A DNA stretch of 64,000 nucleotides from Aselliscus stoliczkanus. Its lineage: Eukaryota > Chordata > Mammalia > Chiroptera > Hipposideridae. A program made the translations under genes and the position numbers. The DNA lies in the NCBI GenBank assembly GCA_033961575.1, contig CM066737.1, positions 86,362,271-86,426,270 on the forward strand. Direction: 5' to 3'. The notes beneath the pieces were generated by a model, which was given only the letters and a program-made list of their open reading frames with translations, was not told where the DNA came from and searched no databases. Shown piece after piece: positions 49,221 through 60,308 of this stretch (position 1 is the stretch's first letter; every line of letters starts with the position of its first letter).

Positions 49221-50351
49221 ATGCACTGATGTCTCCAATATCTCCATTTATGTATTCTCTCACCAAATCACTCTACTTTAAAATATGTAGCTTTTAATTG
49301 TATTAATATCTTATAGGAAAAGTTCTCTATTATTCATTTTTAATCTTTTATCTAATACTATCACATGATTATTTTTCTCTGATAGAATTAGAACCATTTT
49401 TTAAACATTTATCCTTCTAGTGTTTTGATTGTAACTGTATCATGCCAATACATTATAGTGCAAAGAGTCAAATGTATACATACTATAAAATTACCTGCAG
49501 TTCTTCAGCATTTGTTTCTATGTTTTGAATGGTCTGTAGTTGAAATATATGCAGATAATAATAAAAACAACAACAAACCCTCTATCATTGCACAGGACTA
49601 GCCACTTATAGTATATATTCCTGAGTGAATGTCATTAAAGCATGATACAATGTAGTTTTCTATGTGGTCTGAACATATAGTTTTCCAGTGGCTTAGAATT
49701 GGTGGATTCACAAAATTAAGACAGTGGAATCAGATATATGTTGTAGACAATAAGAAATATAGATCAACGTCAAGACTGGTGATATAGATTTATGATTAAT
49801 TAGGGTATTTCATCAAACTTAAAACAACCCAAACTGTATTCACATTATTTTCAAACATAGCCTTTCCTCACCATTTGATTTCTGTAATTTATTGTAAGCT
49901 TAAATATCTGATGTCATCTATAAGCCTTTATCTAAATTACCCTTTATACCCAATTTTTTGATCTCTTTATTTATACTTTATCATCTTAACTTAAATTGTC
50001 ACATTTTCCTTTCTGAGCTTGTGATTATATATATATATTTTTTTTTCTTTATTTTTCTCTTTTTTTTGTTTTATTCTGAACTTGTGATTATAAAAGCTAT
50101 TTATCAGTCTTTCCGTTTCCAACTAGTATGTAAAGACCTTGTAAGTTGTCACTGCATTTCAACAAGTAAAAATCTGAATAAACTGAAAATAAACACTTGT
50201 TTTTAGATCCATCAGAAAATCGAGGTTGCAGGGCAAACTGCTGCCCACAAAATTATAAAGACAGACAGGCAGATACAAGGAATCATAACTTATGCAAATA
50301 GAAACCCATGAGAGAAACTTTCACAGGAACCAGTATCAAGGTAGGCAAACA
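49221..50351. other. Unassigned AT-rich sequence
   Basis: No gene or recognised repeat is seen. Confidence 0.5.
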
Positions 50352-50353
50352 TA

Positions 50354-51032
50354 TGAGGTGTGATCAAAAGACACACCTTTCTTAAATTAAGGAAAAATGT
50401 ATTACAGTAAAAGAGACATTGCCATTATTCCCCCTCAAAATACTCTCCCTCACTTTGAACACACTTATCCCATTGTTTTTGCCACTGTCTGAAGAATTTC
50501 TGGAAGTCCTCTTCCGTGAGCATCTTTTCTTCATCCTCCATCATAACAACACTCCGTGTCACACATTGTTTCTGGTGTATGGCAATTTCTGTCAAATAAA
50601 AACATTGCGGTGTGTCCTCATCCACCTTATTCACTGAGTCTGGCACTGTGTGACTTCTGGCTCTTCCCCCAAATCAAAATGACCATGAAAGAAACACCTT
50701 TGGAATCGATTCAGGACATAGAGGCAGCCACGACAACACAGCTAAAGATACTCACTAAAGAGGACTTCCAGAACTGCTTCAGAAAATGGCAAGAACGACG
50801 GGATAGGTGTGTTCAAAGTAAGAGGGAATATTTTGAGGGGGATTAATGGCAATGTGTCTTTTATTGTAATACATTTTTTAAATTTAACCATCTACTGCAT
50901 TTTTTTTTTTGAGGGCAGTGTCACTGGCCCTCATGTGTGGGACCGAACTGGGGCCACTGGCTTCCCAAGCCAGCGCTTAACCACCGTGCCACTCGGCCGG
51001 CCCTTCTACTGCATTTTTTAAATCACACCTCA
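50354..51032. mobile_element. Fold-back mariner element, family B, copy 2
   Basis: TA flanks at 50352-50353 and 51033-51034. The inverted ends TGAGGTGTGATC and GATCACACCTCA-type match closely (right end ATCACACCTCA). The left arm (50354 to about 50525) is the reverse complement of the right 3' UTR and C-terminal code. The right arm (about 50535-51032) encodes HPPYSLSLALCDFWLFPQIKMTMK, FQNCFRKWQERRDRCVQSKREYFEGD, the C-terminal block of a mariner-type transposase lacking its third Asp (SLSLAL, CD). No complete gene. Confidence 0.8.
50906..51004 (-). mobile_element. Rhin-1-like short tRNA SINE, antisense, inside fold-back element
   Basis: Target duplication TCTACTGCATTTTTT at 50891-50905 and 51005-51019. 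Complete short SINE with the GGCCGGCCC head on the right. Confidence 0.95.
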
Positions 51033-51259
51033 TAAATGAATAGTGATGAATTGCTTGAAGCTTAGTGTGGAGATGTCTTACAGTTGAAAACTGCAGGGTG
51101 GCCTAGTGTTAGGGAGTGTGCCCACACTTTTGTGAGTTTTACTTCTGAAGCTTTTTCATGTTCTCACAGTGAAGATGAGAGAGAAGGGGGCTCCTATAAA
51201 GGGAGGGGAAAAGGAACTCATGAAATATGTCAGAAGGGGGAAAAACATCTTATCTATAG

Positions 51260-52400
51260 AGGATCAAAGAAAATAATTACATCCGACTTCTCAGAAACAC
51301 AGCAAGCAAGAAAAGAGTAGAATGAAATATTTAAAGTTTTGAGAGAAAAATAATCCACCAACCGAGTCCTGTATCCTATGACATTATCCTTTAAAAGTGA
51401 AGGAGAAATACTTTCTCAAACAAAAATTAAGGGATATTGTTCCTAGTAGACATGCCTTGCAAAAAAAAAATGTTAAAAGAATATCTTCAGAGAGATGGCA
51501 AATGATAATCAGAAATCTGGATCTACATGAGGAAGAACATTTGAAAAGGAATAAGAGGTTGTAAATAAAAACTTAATTTTCTTACTTGTAATTGATCCAA
51601 AAGATAACAGTTTGTTGAAAATAATAATATCAACAGTGTCTTCAATGATTATAGTTTATGTATAAATAAAGTGATTGACAGCAATAACTCAAGGGATGGA
51701 AAGGAGGAATTAGGAATACTTTGTTATTATAAGGTACTTGCACTGCCTTGGAAGCAGTATTGTGTTATTTGAAAGTTGGACTGGATCAGTTGTAAATGTA
51801 TATTACAAAAAGTAATACAAGGGGCTGGCCGAGTGGCTCAGTTGGCTAACAGTTCGCTCAAGAGTGTGAGCTGAGCTCTGAGCAACAGCAGTTCGATGCC
51901 CAGCCCGAGCTGAGCTGCTGCTGAGCTGCCAACAGGTGGCAAGATGACTCAGCTAAAACAAAAAAAAAGGAATAAAGGAAGTATAATCAATATGCTAAGA
52001 AAGGAAAAAAAACGGAATCATATAAAATGCTGAGTTAAAACCACACAAGACAGAAAAAGACTGGAAGACAACACAAGAACAGAAAACAAAGTAAACAAAT
52101 AGAAAACAGCAACAAATCTGGTAAATATTAATCCAACTATATTAATAATCACATTAAATATTAATGATCTAAATACACCAGTTAAAAGACAGAGATCAAT
52201 AGTGTATCAAAAGCAAGATCAACTACATGTTATCTATGAGAAACCCACTTTAAATATAAAGACATATATAGATAAAGAGTAAAAGTGTGTAGAAAAATAT
52301 ACCATGCTAACACTAATCAAAAAGAAGCTGGGCAGCTATATTAATTTCAGACAGAACCGATTTCATAGCACCAAAATACTTTAGGTGAAAGATATTTATC
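51260..52400 (+). mobile_element. Old L1M ORF1/ORF2 junction region, sense, split by SINE
   Basis: Landmarks in L1M order: GAGTCCTGTATCCTATG and AAGTGAAGGAGAAATACTTTCTCA (ORF1 end), the inter-ORF stretch 51540-51800, then the endonuclease start region with AATATTAATGATCTAAATACACCAGTTAAAAGACAGAG, CACTTTAAATATAAAGACA and AAGCTGGGCAGCTATATTAATTTCAGACA. Frames are destroyed. Confidence 0.7.
51821..51960 (+). mobile_element. tRNA-derived SINE, third type, sense
   Basis: GGGGCTGGCCGAGTGGCTCAGTTGGCTAACAG head, B-box-like GTTCGATGCCC, GAGCTGAGCTGCTGCTGAGCTG tract and CAGCTAAAAC with an A tail. It lies in old L1M. The head combines the Rhin-1 A-box with the CTCAGTTGG motif. Confidence 0.9.
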
Positions 52401-52429
52401 CCTTTATTTCCCATATTCCTCCTCTTCAT

Positions 52430-53290
52430 TTTACCCTTAAAATTTTCTTTTCCAGTAACTTTTCTAAATCACAGCTCTAACCAAGTTATTCCCAGTTTAA
52501 AACTTCAAATGACTCTTCATCACTTAGAGAAGTTAGATTAGTGCTCCTGATTTTTCAGGACAATGTTCAATTCATTCCATATTCTACACCTATTTACCAC
52601 TATTTACTTTATGTCAAATAGACCCTGTGCTTTTCCTGCCTCCAGAGCTTTTGTTCCTATTGTTTCTTACTGAAGGAGTTACTTCTGTTTCAGACAGCTA
52701 AAATTCTAAGCTTTCCCTAGAACACCATTTGAAATGCCATGTTTTAAATGACATATTTTCCTGAATCTTTTCATTACTTGATAACTCCCTTCTCTGAACT
52801 TCGTTATATTTTTCTTGTATATTTATTTCATTTGCGATATATAACATTCTGCCTTATGTGACAGTTATTTGGGAACTTGTCTTATTTTTGTCTGGATAAC
52901 AAAATCTTTGAGGACATGGTTCAATCATTTTTTTATGTTCTGCACCATATAGCACATCCTCTCAAACATAGATAGTGATAAAATCTGTTGGTTGGATATA
53001 AATTTTTGAAAATTCCTATCAGTGACAACAAAAATGCTATCTTCTTTCATAAAAACTTCGTGAACATTCAAGTCTTTTTTTCCCTCTGCAATCTGAAATT
53101 CTATAGTACCTAATCTTTGCATCAGTTGTTTTAGCAGTTACTTACTTATTTAATGGTGCCATATGTCATTCCCAGTAGTTTAGAAGTTACTTGAGGGTGG
53201 AGGGCAGTTTTTATTATCTCTTTTGTATTCTTTGTAGTGCCTGAATACATAAGTGGATTCATGAATCCTTGTTGAATTAGATTGAACATA
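52430..53290 (+). mobile_element. L2-like LINE 3' region, sense
   Basis: Landmarks of the old L2 3' end: AACTTCAAATGACTCTTCATCACTTAG, CCATATTCTACACC, CTGTGCTTTTCCTGCCTCCAGAGCTTTTGTTCCTATTGTTTC, CTTGTCTTATTTTTGTCTGGAT and, near 53170-53280, GAGGGTGGAGGGCAG with TGTTGAATTAGATTGAA. Strongly diverged. Confidence 0.5.
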
Positions 53291-53299
53291 GTAATCTTT

Positions 53300-54340
53300 T
53301 GTACTGCTTCCAAAATGTCACAAATTTGGCATGCAAATGAAGCATTAATAAATTAGTGGATAATTGTGAAAATATCATGGAAGTTGCACATAAAATTCAA
53401 CTTCTTGAAAGGAACATTTCTCTGCACTCATCCAGATAATCTACTAACCCAACTCCAGCTTCATTTATTCTAAAATTTTTTATTACAGAGCTGTAGTTTG
53501 GTGTACAATTATTCTGAATAACCATCCATTTGTTCTTCACTTAAGTCTTTATATCAAAAGGATTTCCCGCTATTGCTCATTTCTTTATACTTTATAACAC
53601 ATATGCATTGTACCTACTCTCTTGCCTTTGCCTTCTTTTTGACAGGATTCTAGTCACAGTGAATTTTCCTCAAAATAATAAGTCTATTTATCAATCTAGA
53701 GAGAAGTTACACATAAATATGTCTTCCTTAAAGTTTCTTGTAATTCACAATGTGAGAAAGACATTGTCATGAAGTAATGAAGAGGCTGCTTACAAAGAAG
53801 TATATGGCCCCATCTTTAAGCATTCATCAAACATTTCCAGGTCCTCATAGGTTTATATATTATGTGACTTCACTGAGTTGATCAAGGTAATACTATTCCT
53901 CCTCTTGATGTTAGTGAAAACATTATAATTAATAGAACTCTGTATTATTTATTATAAAAAATTAGTAATTTTTCAAAAAGCTCCTTTATAGAATTTAATT
54001 ATATTATTTTAATAAAACCAATGGACTATATATGCTAATTATGATACTTTACTATCATTAACAATTATTAAATCATCACATATAATAATCAGAATTTTAA
54101 AATTACTGCTTCTTAATTTGATATGTTCTGGGTGTTAACATCTGGTCTGGACCATAAAAAAATGTTGAAGAATCCAAATGACGGAAAAAATCATTGACCA
54201 TACTAACACAAACACATAGAAATACAAATGCATACAACAAATCCTTCAAGAATGTTTTCCCAAAGATTTTAAGAGGAAGGAAGCTACAGGGAAATTTCCC
54301 AAAAGTAGTTAAAAATACCACTGTGGAATCCTCAAGTTTA
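53300..54340. other. Unassigned sequence
   Basis: No gene is seen. The 173-residue minus frame at 54103-54624 spans the SINE that follows and is not a gene. Confidence 0.5.
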
Positions 54341-54354
54341 AAAAGAAGAATGGA

Positions 54355-54493
54355 GGGCCGGCTGAATGGTGCTGTGGTTAAGCTCTGGCTTGGGAAGCCA
54401 GCGGCCCCGGTTCGGGTCCCACATATGAGGGCCAGTGACACTGCCCTCAAAAAAAAAATAAAAAAAAAAAATAAAATAAAAGAATAAATAAAT
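54355..54493 (+). mobile_element. Rhin-1-like short tRNA SINE, sense
   Basis: Perfect 15-bp target duplication AAAAAGAAGAATGGA at 54340-54354 and 54494-54508. Head GGGCCGGCTGAATGGTGC, B-box GGTTCGGGTCCC, A-rich tail with AAAATAAA units. Confidence 0.96.
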
Positions 54494-54509
54494 AAAAAGA
54501 AGAATGGAA

Positions 54510-55479
54510 AGAATGTGAAATTAATTGTATTGTTTTTTCTAGTCATGACCAGCATGTCCAAATATAAACACTTCATTAAAACATGGGCCTCATTTTCATT
54601 ATCATTTAATGTGCTTTCATACATATGCAGTATCCTTGCTATATTACTAGTGGTCTTTCAGGCCTGCACTCACACCCAGTGCCTTTAATCTACTATTATA
54701 ATGATTTTTCTTATAAGTATTTCTATTTAAATTGCAGCATCCTATGGGGCTAGGCATTACTGGCTTTTTCTTTTTATGTTCCCTTTTTAGAATACAGTTC
54801 AACCTAGCATTTCCTCCATTTATTGATTTTATGATGAAAATAAAATGCCTTAAATATTTTGTAAATAATATTATTTTTGTATTTATTGTGAAATATCATA
54901 CTGAAAATTTAACATAGAACTAAACTTTTTACAATTATAGGAATTTTTTAAAGATTATTACTCACTTATTGTTTCTTTCTGCTCTAAGCAAAACCTCTAT
55001 TTCATCATAATGTCTGAAATGTATCTTTTCAGTGAATACATACTGTCATATTGTTTCAAAGTACTATTCTCTTTATAGCTGTGAGCATCCACAAGATTAT
55101 GCTATGGTTTGAGATATGAGGCTGAGATTTTTCACTGTGTTGAGTTCCTATTTGTTGGTAACTTCTAAAGAGCTACTTAGGTAGACCAAAATACTAATAA
55201 AAGTTTCAATAAGAATTAAAGGTATGCCCTAATCTGTAATTTTGAAATTTAAAATATTTTACTGTGCCCCTTCCCCTTCAGTTAGGCATTGTACTATTAC
55301 AGCTCATTTCTCATTTTTTATCATCTACATATTGAAAGTCTCCATTCTTTCCTAAATTTGCATTCCCTGTCCAATTTCATTGCTAGCCTACCTCAGCCCC
55401 CTTTCTTCCAAATAATGGAGAAAAGAAAAGAAATGGAGAAAAGAAAATCCATGAAGAAGAAAATGGGAAGGAAAGAGGA
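54510..55479. other. Unassigned sequence
   Basis: No gene is seen. 55415-55480 is purine-rich (GGAGAAAAGAAAAG repeats). Confidence 0.5.
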
Positions 55480-56488
55480 TGGCAAAAGCAGAGGGAGGTT
55501 CATATCAATGCTTGAAGTAAGAGAGACCCTCAGAACTCTCAATTCTAGATAAGATAGCGTAAACTTGTCCCATTGTATTTCTCTCACTGTATGCAGCAAG
55601 AAAACCTGGATAAAATGCATAAGGCAGCCATTGAGCTTTCTAAAATGTAAGTACTAGCAGTCAGGCTAGTGAGGAAGACTGGAATTTGAAATGTTCCCAA
55701 ATTGGTGGAAAATTTATCATTTGTGATTCAGCAGTATCTACCAGGCAGAATCCAATGAATGGAAGTGATACCAGAAAAATAGAGCTCCAGAAGTCCCGTA
55801 GTTCCAGTTACAGGAAAAGGAAAGGCAACTCCTGAAGTTCAGAGAGAGAATGAAAATCCCTCATCTTTGTTTTGTTTTTCTCTGTTTTTCCTCTCTCCAG
55901 TCCCCAATTAATTCTATGGTGATTGCAGCAGCAGGAGCAAAAACGCTGATGGAGGGGAACTTTCATCTCTGTTCAGTGGTTCCAAGAATATGGGGACAAA
56001 AATTCTTTATCTTTTCCTCTGTCTTCCTTCTTACAGCTTGGCCCCTCTCATACAAATAAAATTTCAGAAGTGTACAGCGGAGCCAGGAAATCAAAGTCCA
56101 ACTCTTTTGATACGTAGCTGAGAAGAGGAGATATCACTGAGAGGAAGGAATTTGGGAAAGTGACTCCATGATATTGTTTGTGATATCCTGGGCTCATCCT
56201 TAAATGTCTCATCCAGTGGATCTGATCCTATTCAGCACAGCAAAAACTTTGAAAACTGAACTAATAGATAGACCAAAGCCCAGGTTCCAGATTGATGGCA
56301 CCCAGTGGACGAATCAGAATAGCACTAAAACTGCTTTGAAAACTGAACTGTCATAGAACTACAGCCCACAGAAGGTAGGATGGAAGTTGTGGGTTGAAAT
56401 TAACCATGTTGACTGCCTTCTAAAAAAGATCAACATTATTTTTAGGATTTAAACAAGACTCAGTGTTTCATAATGTATTCAAAATATA

Positions 56489-56635
56489 GGGCCGGCCGAG
56501 TTGCACGGTGGTTAAGCGCTGGCTTGGGAAGCCAGCGGCTCCGGTTTCGTCCCACATATGAGGGCCAGTGACACTGCCCTCAAAAAAAAACACCAAAAAA
56601 ACAAACAACAACAACAACAACAACAACAACAAAAA
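56489..56635 (+). mobile_element. Rhin-1-like short tRNA SINE, sense, with (CAA)n tail
   Basis: Head GGCCGGCCGAGTTGCACGG, GGCTCCGGTTTCGTCCC (B-box damaged), GAGGGCCAGTGACACTGCCCTC, then an A tail grown into (ACA)n at 56597-56632. It ends 13 bp before the next SINE. Confidence 0.9.
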
Positions 56636-56648
56636 TTATATAGGATAT

Positions 56649-57066
56649 CGGCTGGCCAAGTGGAGCGTTCAGTAGGAGTAGGCTTGGGATACCAGCTCTG
56701 AGTAGCAGGGCTCCGGTTCAGATCCCACATGGACCAGTGAGGCTGTGCCCTCTATAGCTAAGATGGTGAACAACAGCCCCACCTGGAGCTGGGCAGCCAT
56801 GAGTCACCTGCCACAACATAGGCTGCAGTGGGGCTGGCCGGCAGCTGGTGTGCGCTTTTGTGAGCTGCCATGAGCCACTGTGAGCAGCTGTCCAATGGCT
56901 GGTGAGTGACTGCCTCACCTGGGAAGAGCACAATGATAATACCAACATGGGCCAGTGAAGCGACGTCCTCCACAACTAGAATGAAGAACAAAAGGACAGC
57001 AACTTATCTGTTCCCCTTCCCTGATCCCCCAATTCTGTTCCCTCCCCCAATTCCCCAATAAAATCT
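56649..57066 (+). mobile_element. Composite tRNA-derived SINE (long form), sense
   Basis: Head GGCTGGCCAAGTGGAGCG, B-box GGTTCAGATCCC (56716-56727), GC-rich middle, VES-like module (AACATGGGCCAGTGAAGCG, CCACAACTAGAATGAAG) near 56945-56990, end AATAAAATCTTATATA. No clear target duplication, because the right flank is a TA repeat. Confidence 0.92.
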
Positions 57067-57484
57067 TATATATATATGATACATAAATGAGGCAAATATC
57101 AATGCACATGGAACAGATGCAAATGCCAAGATGACACAGATGTTGAAAACAATATGACGGAGTTAAAATAACTATTATAAAAATAATGTAGGAAGCAATT
57201 ACAAACTCTCTGAAAGCTAATGAATGAAAAGGATATCTCTGGAAAGAAATCAATGTATAAAGAAGAATCACATGAAAAGTTTAGAATGAAAAATGCGATT
57301 ACAAATAAGAAAAAAAGGAAGAAAAAAGAAAAGAAACAAAAACTAAACTAAAGACAAAAACTAACAAAAAACTCACTTGAAAGGAAAAAAATAGCAGAAT
57401 GGAAATGACAAATGTAAGACTCAGGGAATATAAATAAATCAGTAATTACATCAATTTTGAAGTCTAACTCCTCCAATTTGAAGA

Positions 57485-57656
57485 CAAAGATTGTCAGACT
57501 GGGTAAAATCCTAAATCCATGCTGTTTGAAAGAGACAAACCTTAAATATAAGGAAGATAAAATTTTTAAATGAAATAAAGGCATGAGATGAAAACACTGA
57601 ACAGTAAAGACATTTGTGCAGCTCTACAGATTTCAGACAAAATTTTCTGAAAATCA
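57485..57656. repeat. 172-bp exact tandem duplication, first unit
   Basis: By reading, this unit and 57657-57828 are identical over all 172 positions, directly abutting. The unit is derived from the old L1M endonuclease region, so the duplication happened long after the L1 decayed. Confidence 0.95.
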
Positions 57657-57828
57657 CAAAGATTGTCAGACTGGGTAAAATCCTAAATCCATGCTGTTTG
57701 AAAGAGACAAACCTTAAATATAAGGAAGATAAAATTTTTAAATGAAATAAAGGCATGAGATGAAAACACTGAACAGTAAAGACATTTGTGCAGCTCTACA
57801 GATTTCAGACAAAATTTTCTGAAAATCA
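57657..57828. repeat. 172-bp exact tandem duplication, second unit
   Basis: Second identical unit. The sequence diverges after AAAATCA (next bases GG instead of CAAAG). Confidence 0.95.
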
Positions 57829-58967
57829 GGAAACAGGTACCCTGTAATGATAAAATGGTTAATCAACTAAGAACATATAACTACCCTTAATGATATACTC
57901 TAAAAATATATAAAGAAGGAAAATGGTTAAAGTAAAAGATAAATAAAAAACTTTAACAGTCAGAATGGGGGATTTTAACAGATGTCTCTCTGTACCTCCT
58001 AGGCAAAAATCAGTAAGGATACAAAAAACAGCAGAACAATTATCAAACTTTGTGTAATTTGCATGCATAAAATACTGTACAGAACACTTGTAGAAAAACA
58101 TTCTAATAAAATGCATATTTCTAAAATTATAGCTTTATAGATTTTTCTAAAATTAAATATATGCACAGCTGCAATGTAGGGTCCAATAGACGTCATAGGA
58201 CTAAAATCATTCTGAGTATGTTATGTATGCTCATTGAAATAAAGAAATAAAAAACAAAAATGATAAGAAAACTTCCAACAATTTAAAATTTAAGCACTAT
58301 ACCTCTTCATAACCTAAGATTTATAGACGAGGATAAAATATAATATGAAATAGAACATAGTATGAGCCAAATGATACTGAAAATATATCTTAATAAAACA
58401 TATAGAATGCAACTATAGCAGTGTGTAGAAGAAAATTAATAGCTTTAAACTGCATATAGTAGAATAGAATAGAGTTAATAATTGTTTATCTATACAGTAA
58501 ACTATATAGCAGAGAAGGTAGGACAGAAATAAGTTATATGTGAACAAAAATTAATAAAGTAGAAAACAGTATAGCATAAGAAAATCAACACAGTAAAATG
58601 TTTTCACTGGAAATTTCTAATAAAATTGGTAACTCCTTAGCATAACTGCTCAAGGAACAGCAAAAGAAGGCACACACACTTCCAATATCAGAAATAATCA
58701 AAGGGAGGAATACTGAATGTTATACAGATGTTATCAAGACAAAAAGATATAAATACATTTATGCCATTTGTTTTGAAAATTTGATACAATGAAACAAGAA
58801 AAATTAAAAAATATGAATTGCATAATATGTATAATAGACTTCTACACATGGAAACTCTAGGATCAGAGGACTTGGAGAATTCTACCAACTAATTGAACAT
58901 GAAAAATTTTAATCTTACAAAAATTATTTGAAAAACAGAAAAAGAAGGAATATTTACAAACTCTCTT

Positions 58968-59005
58968 TATGGTTGGGAATCACAAAACTTTGATTCCCAA
59001 CCATA
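58968..59005. repeat. Perfect 15-bp inverted repeat with 8-base loop
   Basis: Stem TATGGTTGGGAATCA at 58968-58982, loop CAAAACTT, stem TGATTCCCAACCATA at 58991-59005. The L1M match ends at this point, so the right arm looks like a local template-switch copy of the left. There is no U-tract, so a terminator role is not suggested. Confidence 0.9.
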
Positions 59006-59009
59006 GATA

Positions 59010-59875
59010 AAAAAATAAAATATTACTAATATCAATCGATAATAAAATGAAAAGGAGAAAAAAAATCACTATCAGTTTTGTATTTGTTGAAAGATCACAT
59101 AGTAAAACATGTAAATATCTGACAACAGAATTTACTATATTAATATTTGTTTCTATCTCCCAACTTTGGGAGATGCTCGTTCATCCCATTTTTAAAAATT
59201 GTAGCCTTCTGGTCAATGACAAACTTCCCTTATATTGTACATTATGTGTATTTTTAGGAGAGAATGATTGTATCTCTTTCAAAATTCCCTAAGACTTTTC
59301 CCTGTTTCCTTTCTAATAAAAGATGCCAACAAAAATTAACAAATTAGCAAAAATAAAACAGTAGCCTTAAATTTACATACCCAAATTTATTTATGAATTT
59401 TACAATCAAAATTCTTTATAACATTTTTTAATTCAATTGCTGCAGCATAACTTCCATTATGCTATTTTATTAAGCCTACTTTTCTCAAATTAAGCAAAGA
59501 ACTTCTTAATGGTAAAGCTTCAAAATTAATTCTCATTTATCTTGTTAAAAATCTTGGAAACACGTGACCGTTCTAATCAATTCTTTTTGAAAAAGTGTTT
59601 CAGTTACAACAAATGTAGAAAAAACTGTCAATCATTCTTCCCATTTTTATCTTTTGAAGAGCATAAAACCAACAGTCCACTCAAAGTTGTAGCAGGGCTT
59701 GGACTCCCAGCAAGAGATTCCATCTCTCAGAAACCTTTGAAACTGCATGTGACAATTTGACTAACTTTAGGCTATTAGAGGATGAATTGAAATCATGTGT
59801 GCAACATTCTACTCACATTATTTTAAAAATAAAATTGCTTTCCCTCGACTTCCTCTTTTCACCTTTTTCCAGGCT
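59010..59875. other. Unassigned AT-rich sequence
   Basis: No gene or recognised repeat is seen; frames of 72-81 residues show no motif. Confidence 0.5.
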
Positions 59876-59879
59876 AGAT

Positions 59880-60145
59880 TGATTGATATGGGCATAGTGT
59901 CAGTGCTGACTATGCTGGAGCAGGCAACAACAATGGTGGGGGTTGGGGGATGGGAGTGACAAAGAAACATGATAGAATAAACCTAGTTTCTTCTCAGGCA
60001 TTGTAGAACCAAGCAGCCTACTCATTCTGGACAGCCCATGCATTGCTAGACTGTTACATACTCGAAAAATAAAACTTCATTTGGTCTGAGCTACAATATT
60101 TTTGGTTCCCTTTGTTACAGCACAGTAATTTATACCCTAATTAAC
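59880..60145 (+). mobile_element. MaLR-like LTR 3' end, sense
   Basis: AAAAATAAAACTTCATTTGGTCTGAGCTACAATATTTTTGG, then TTTGTTACAGCACAG and CTAATTAA, has the layout of an MLT/MaLR LTR end (polyadenylation signal AATAAA at about 60067, then a conserved end). Confidence 0.4.
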
Positions 60146-60308
60146 AAGTAAAGAAAATAAATCCCTACAATAAAGACATATAATTAGTGTATCACCAGAA
60201 ATTTGGATGTTTCCAGATTTGGGAAAAATGCCTCAGCAATGGTCGCAAATAGCTAGGCTGTTTTCTATGTATTCCCTATGCCACACTCCGCATATTATTC
60301 TTATTTTA

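Larger units (their letters stand above)
55480..58980 (+). mobile_element. Old L1M 5' part (5' UTR/ORF1 to ORF2 endonuclease), sense, split by SINEs
   Basis: 55480-56480 resembles an old L1 5' UTR/ORF1 leader (AGTTTCATAATGTATTC-type end). From 57090, ORF1 landmarks appear: GAACAGATGCAAATGCCAAGATGACACAGATGTTG, GAAGCAATTACAAACTCTCTGAAAGC and TAGCAGAATGGAAATGACA. From 57490 comes endonuclease-region sequence (TGCTGTTTGAAAGAGACAAACCTTAAATATAAGG). Next are AATGGGGGATTTTAACA and AAAAATCAGTAAGGATACAAAAAACAGC, and at about 58940 the ORF2 stretch AGAAGGAATATTTACAAACTC. No frame survives. Confidence 0.65.

Noticed and set aside
57485..57828. Alpha-satellite-like monomers because of the 172-bp period
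   Set aside because: Only two units, the sequence is L1M-derived, and there is no satellite similarity; the period is coincidental.
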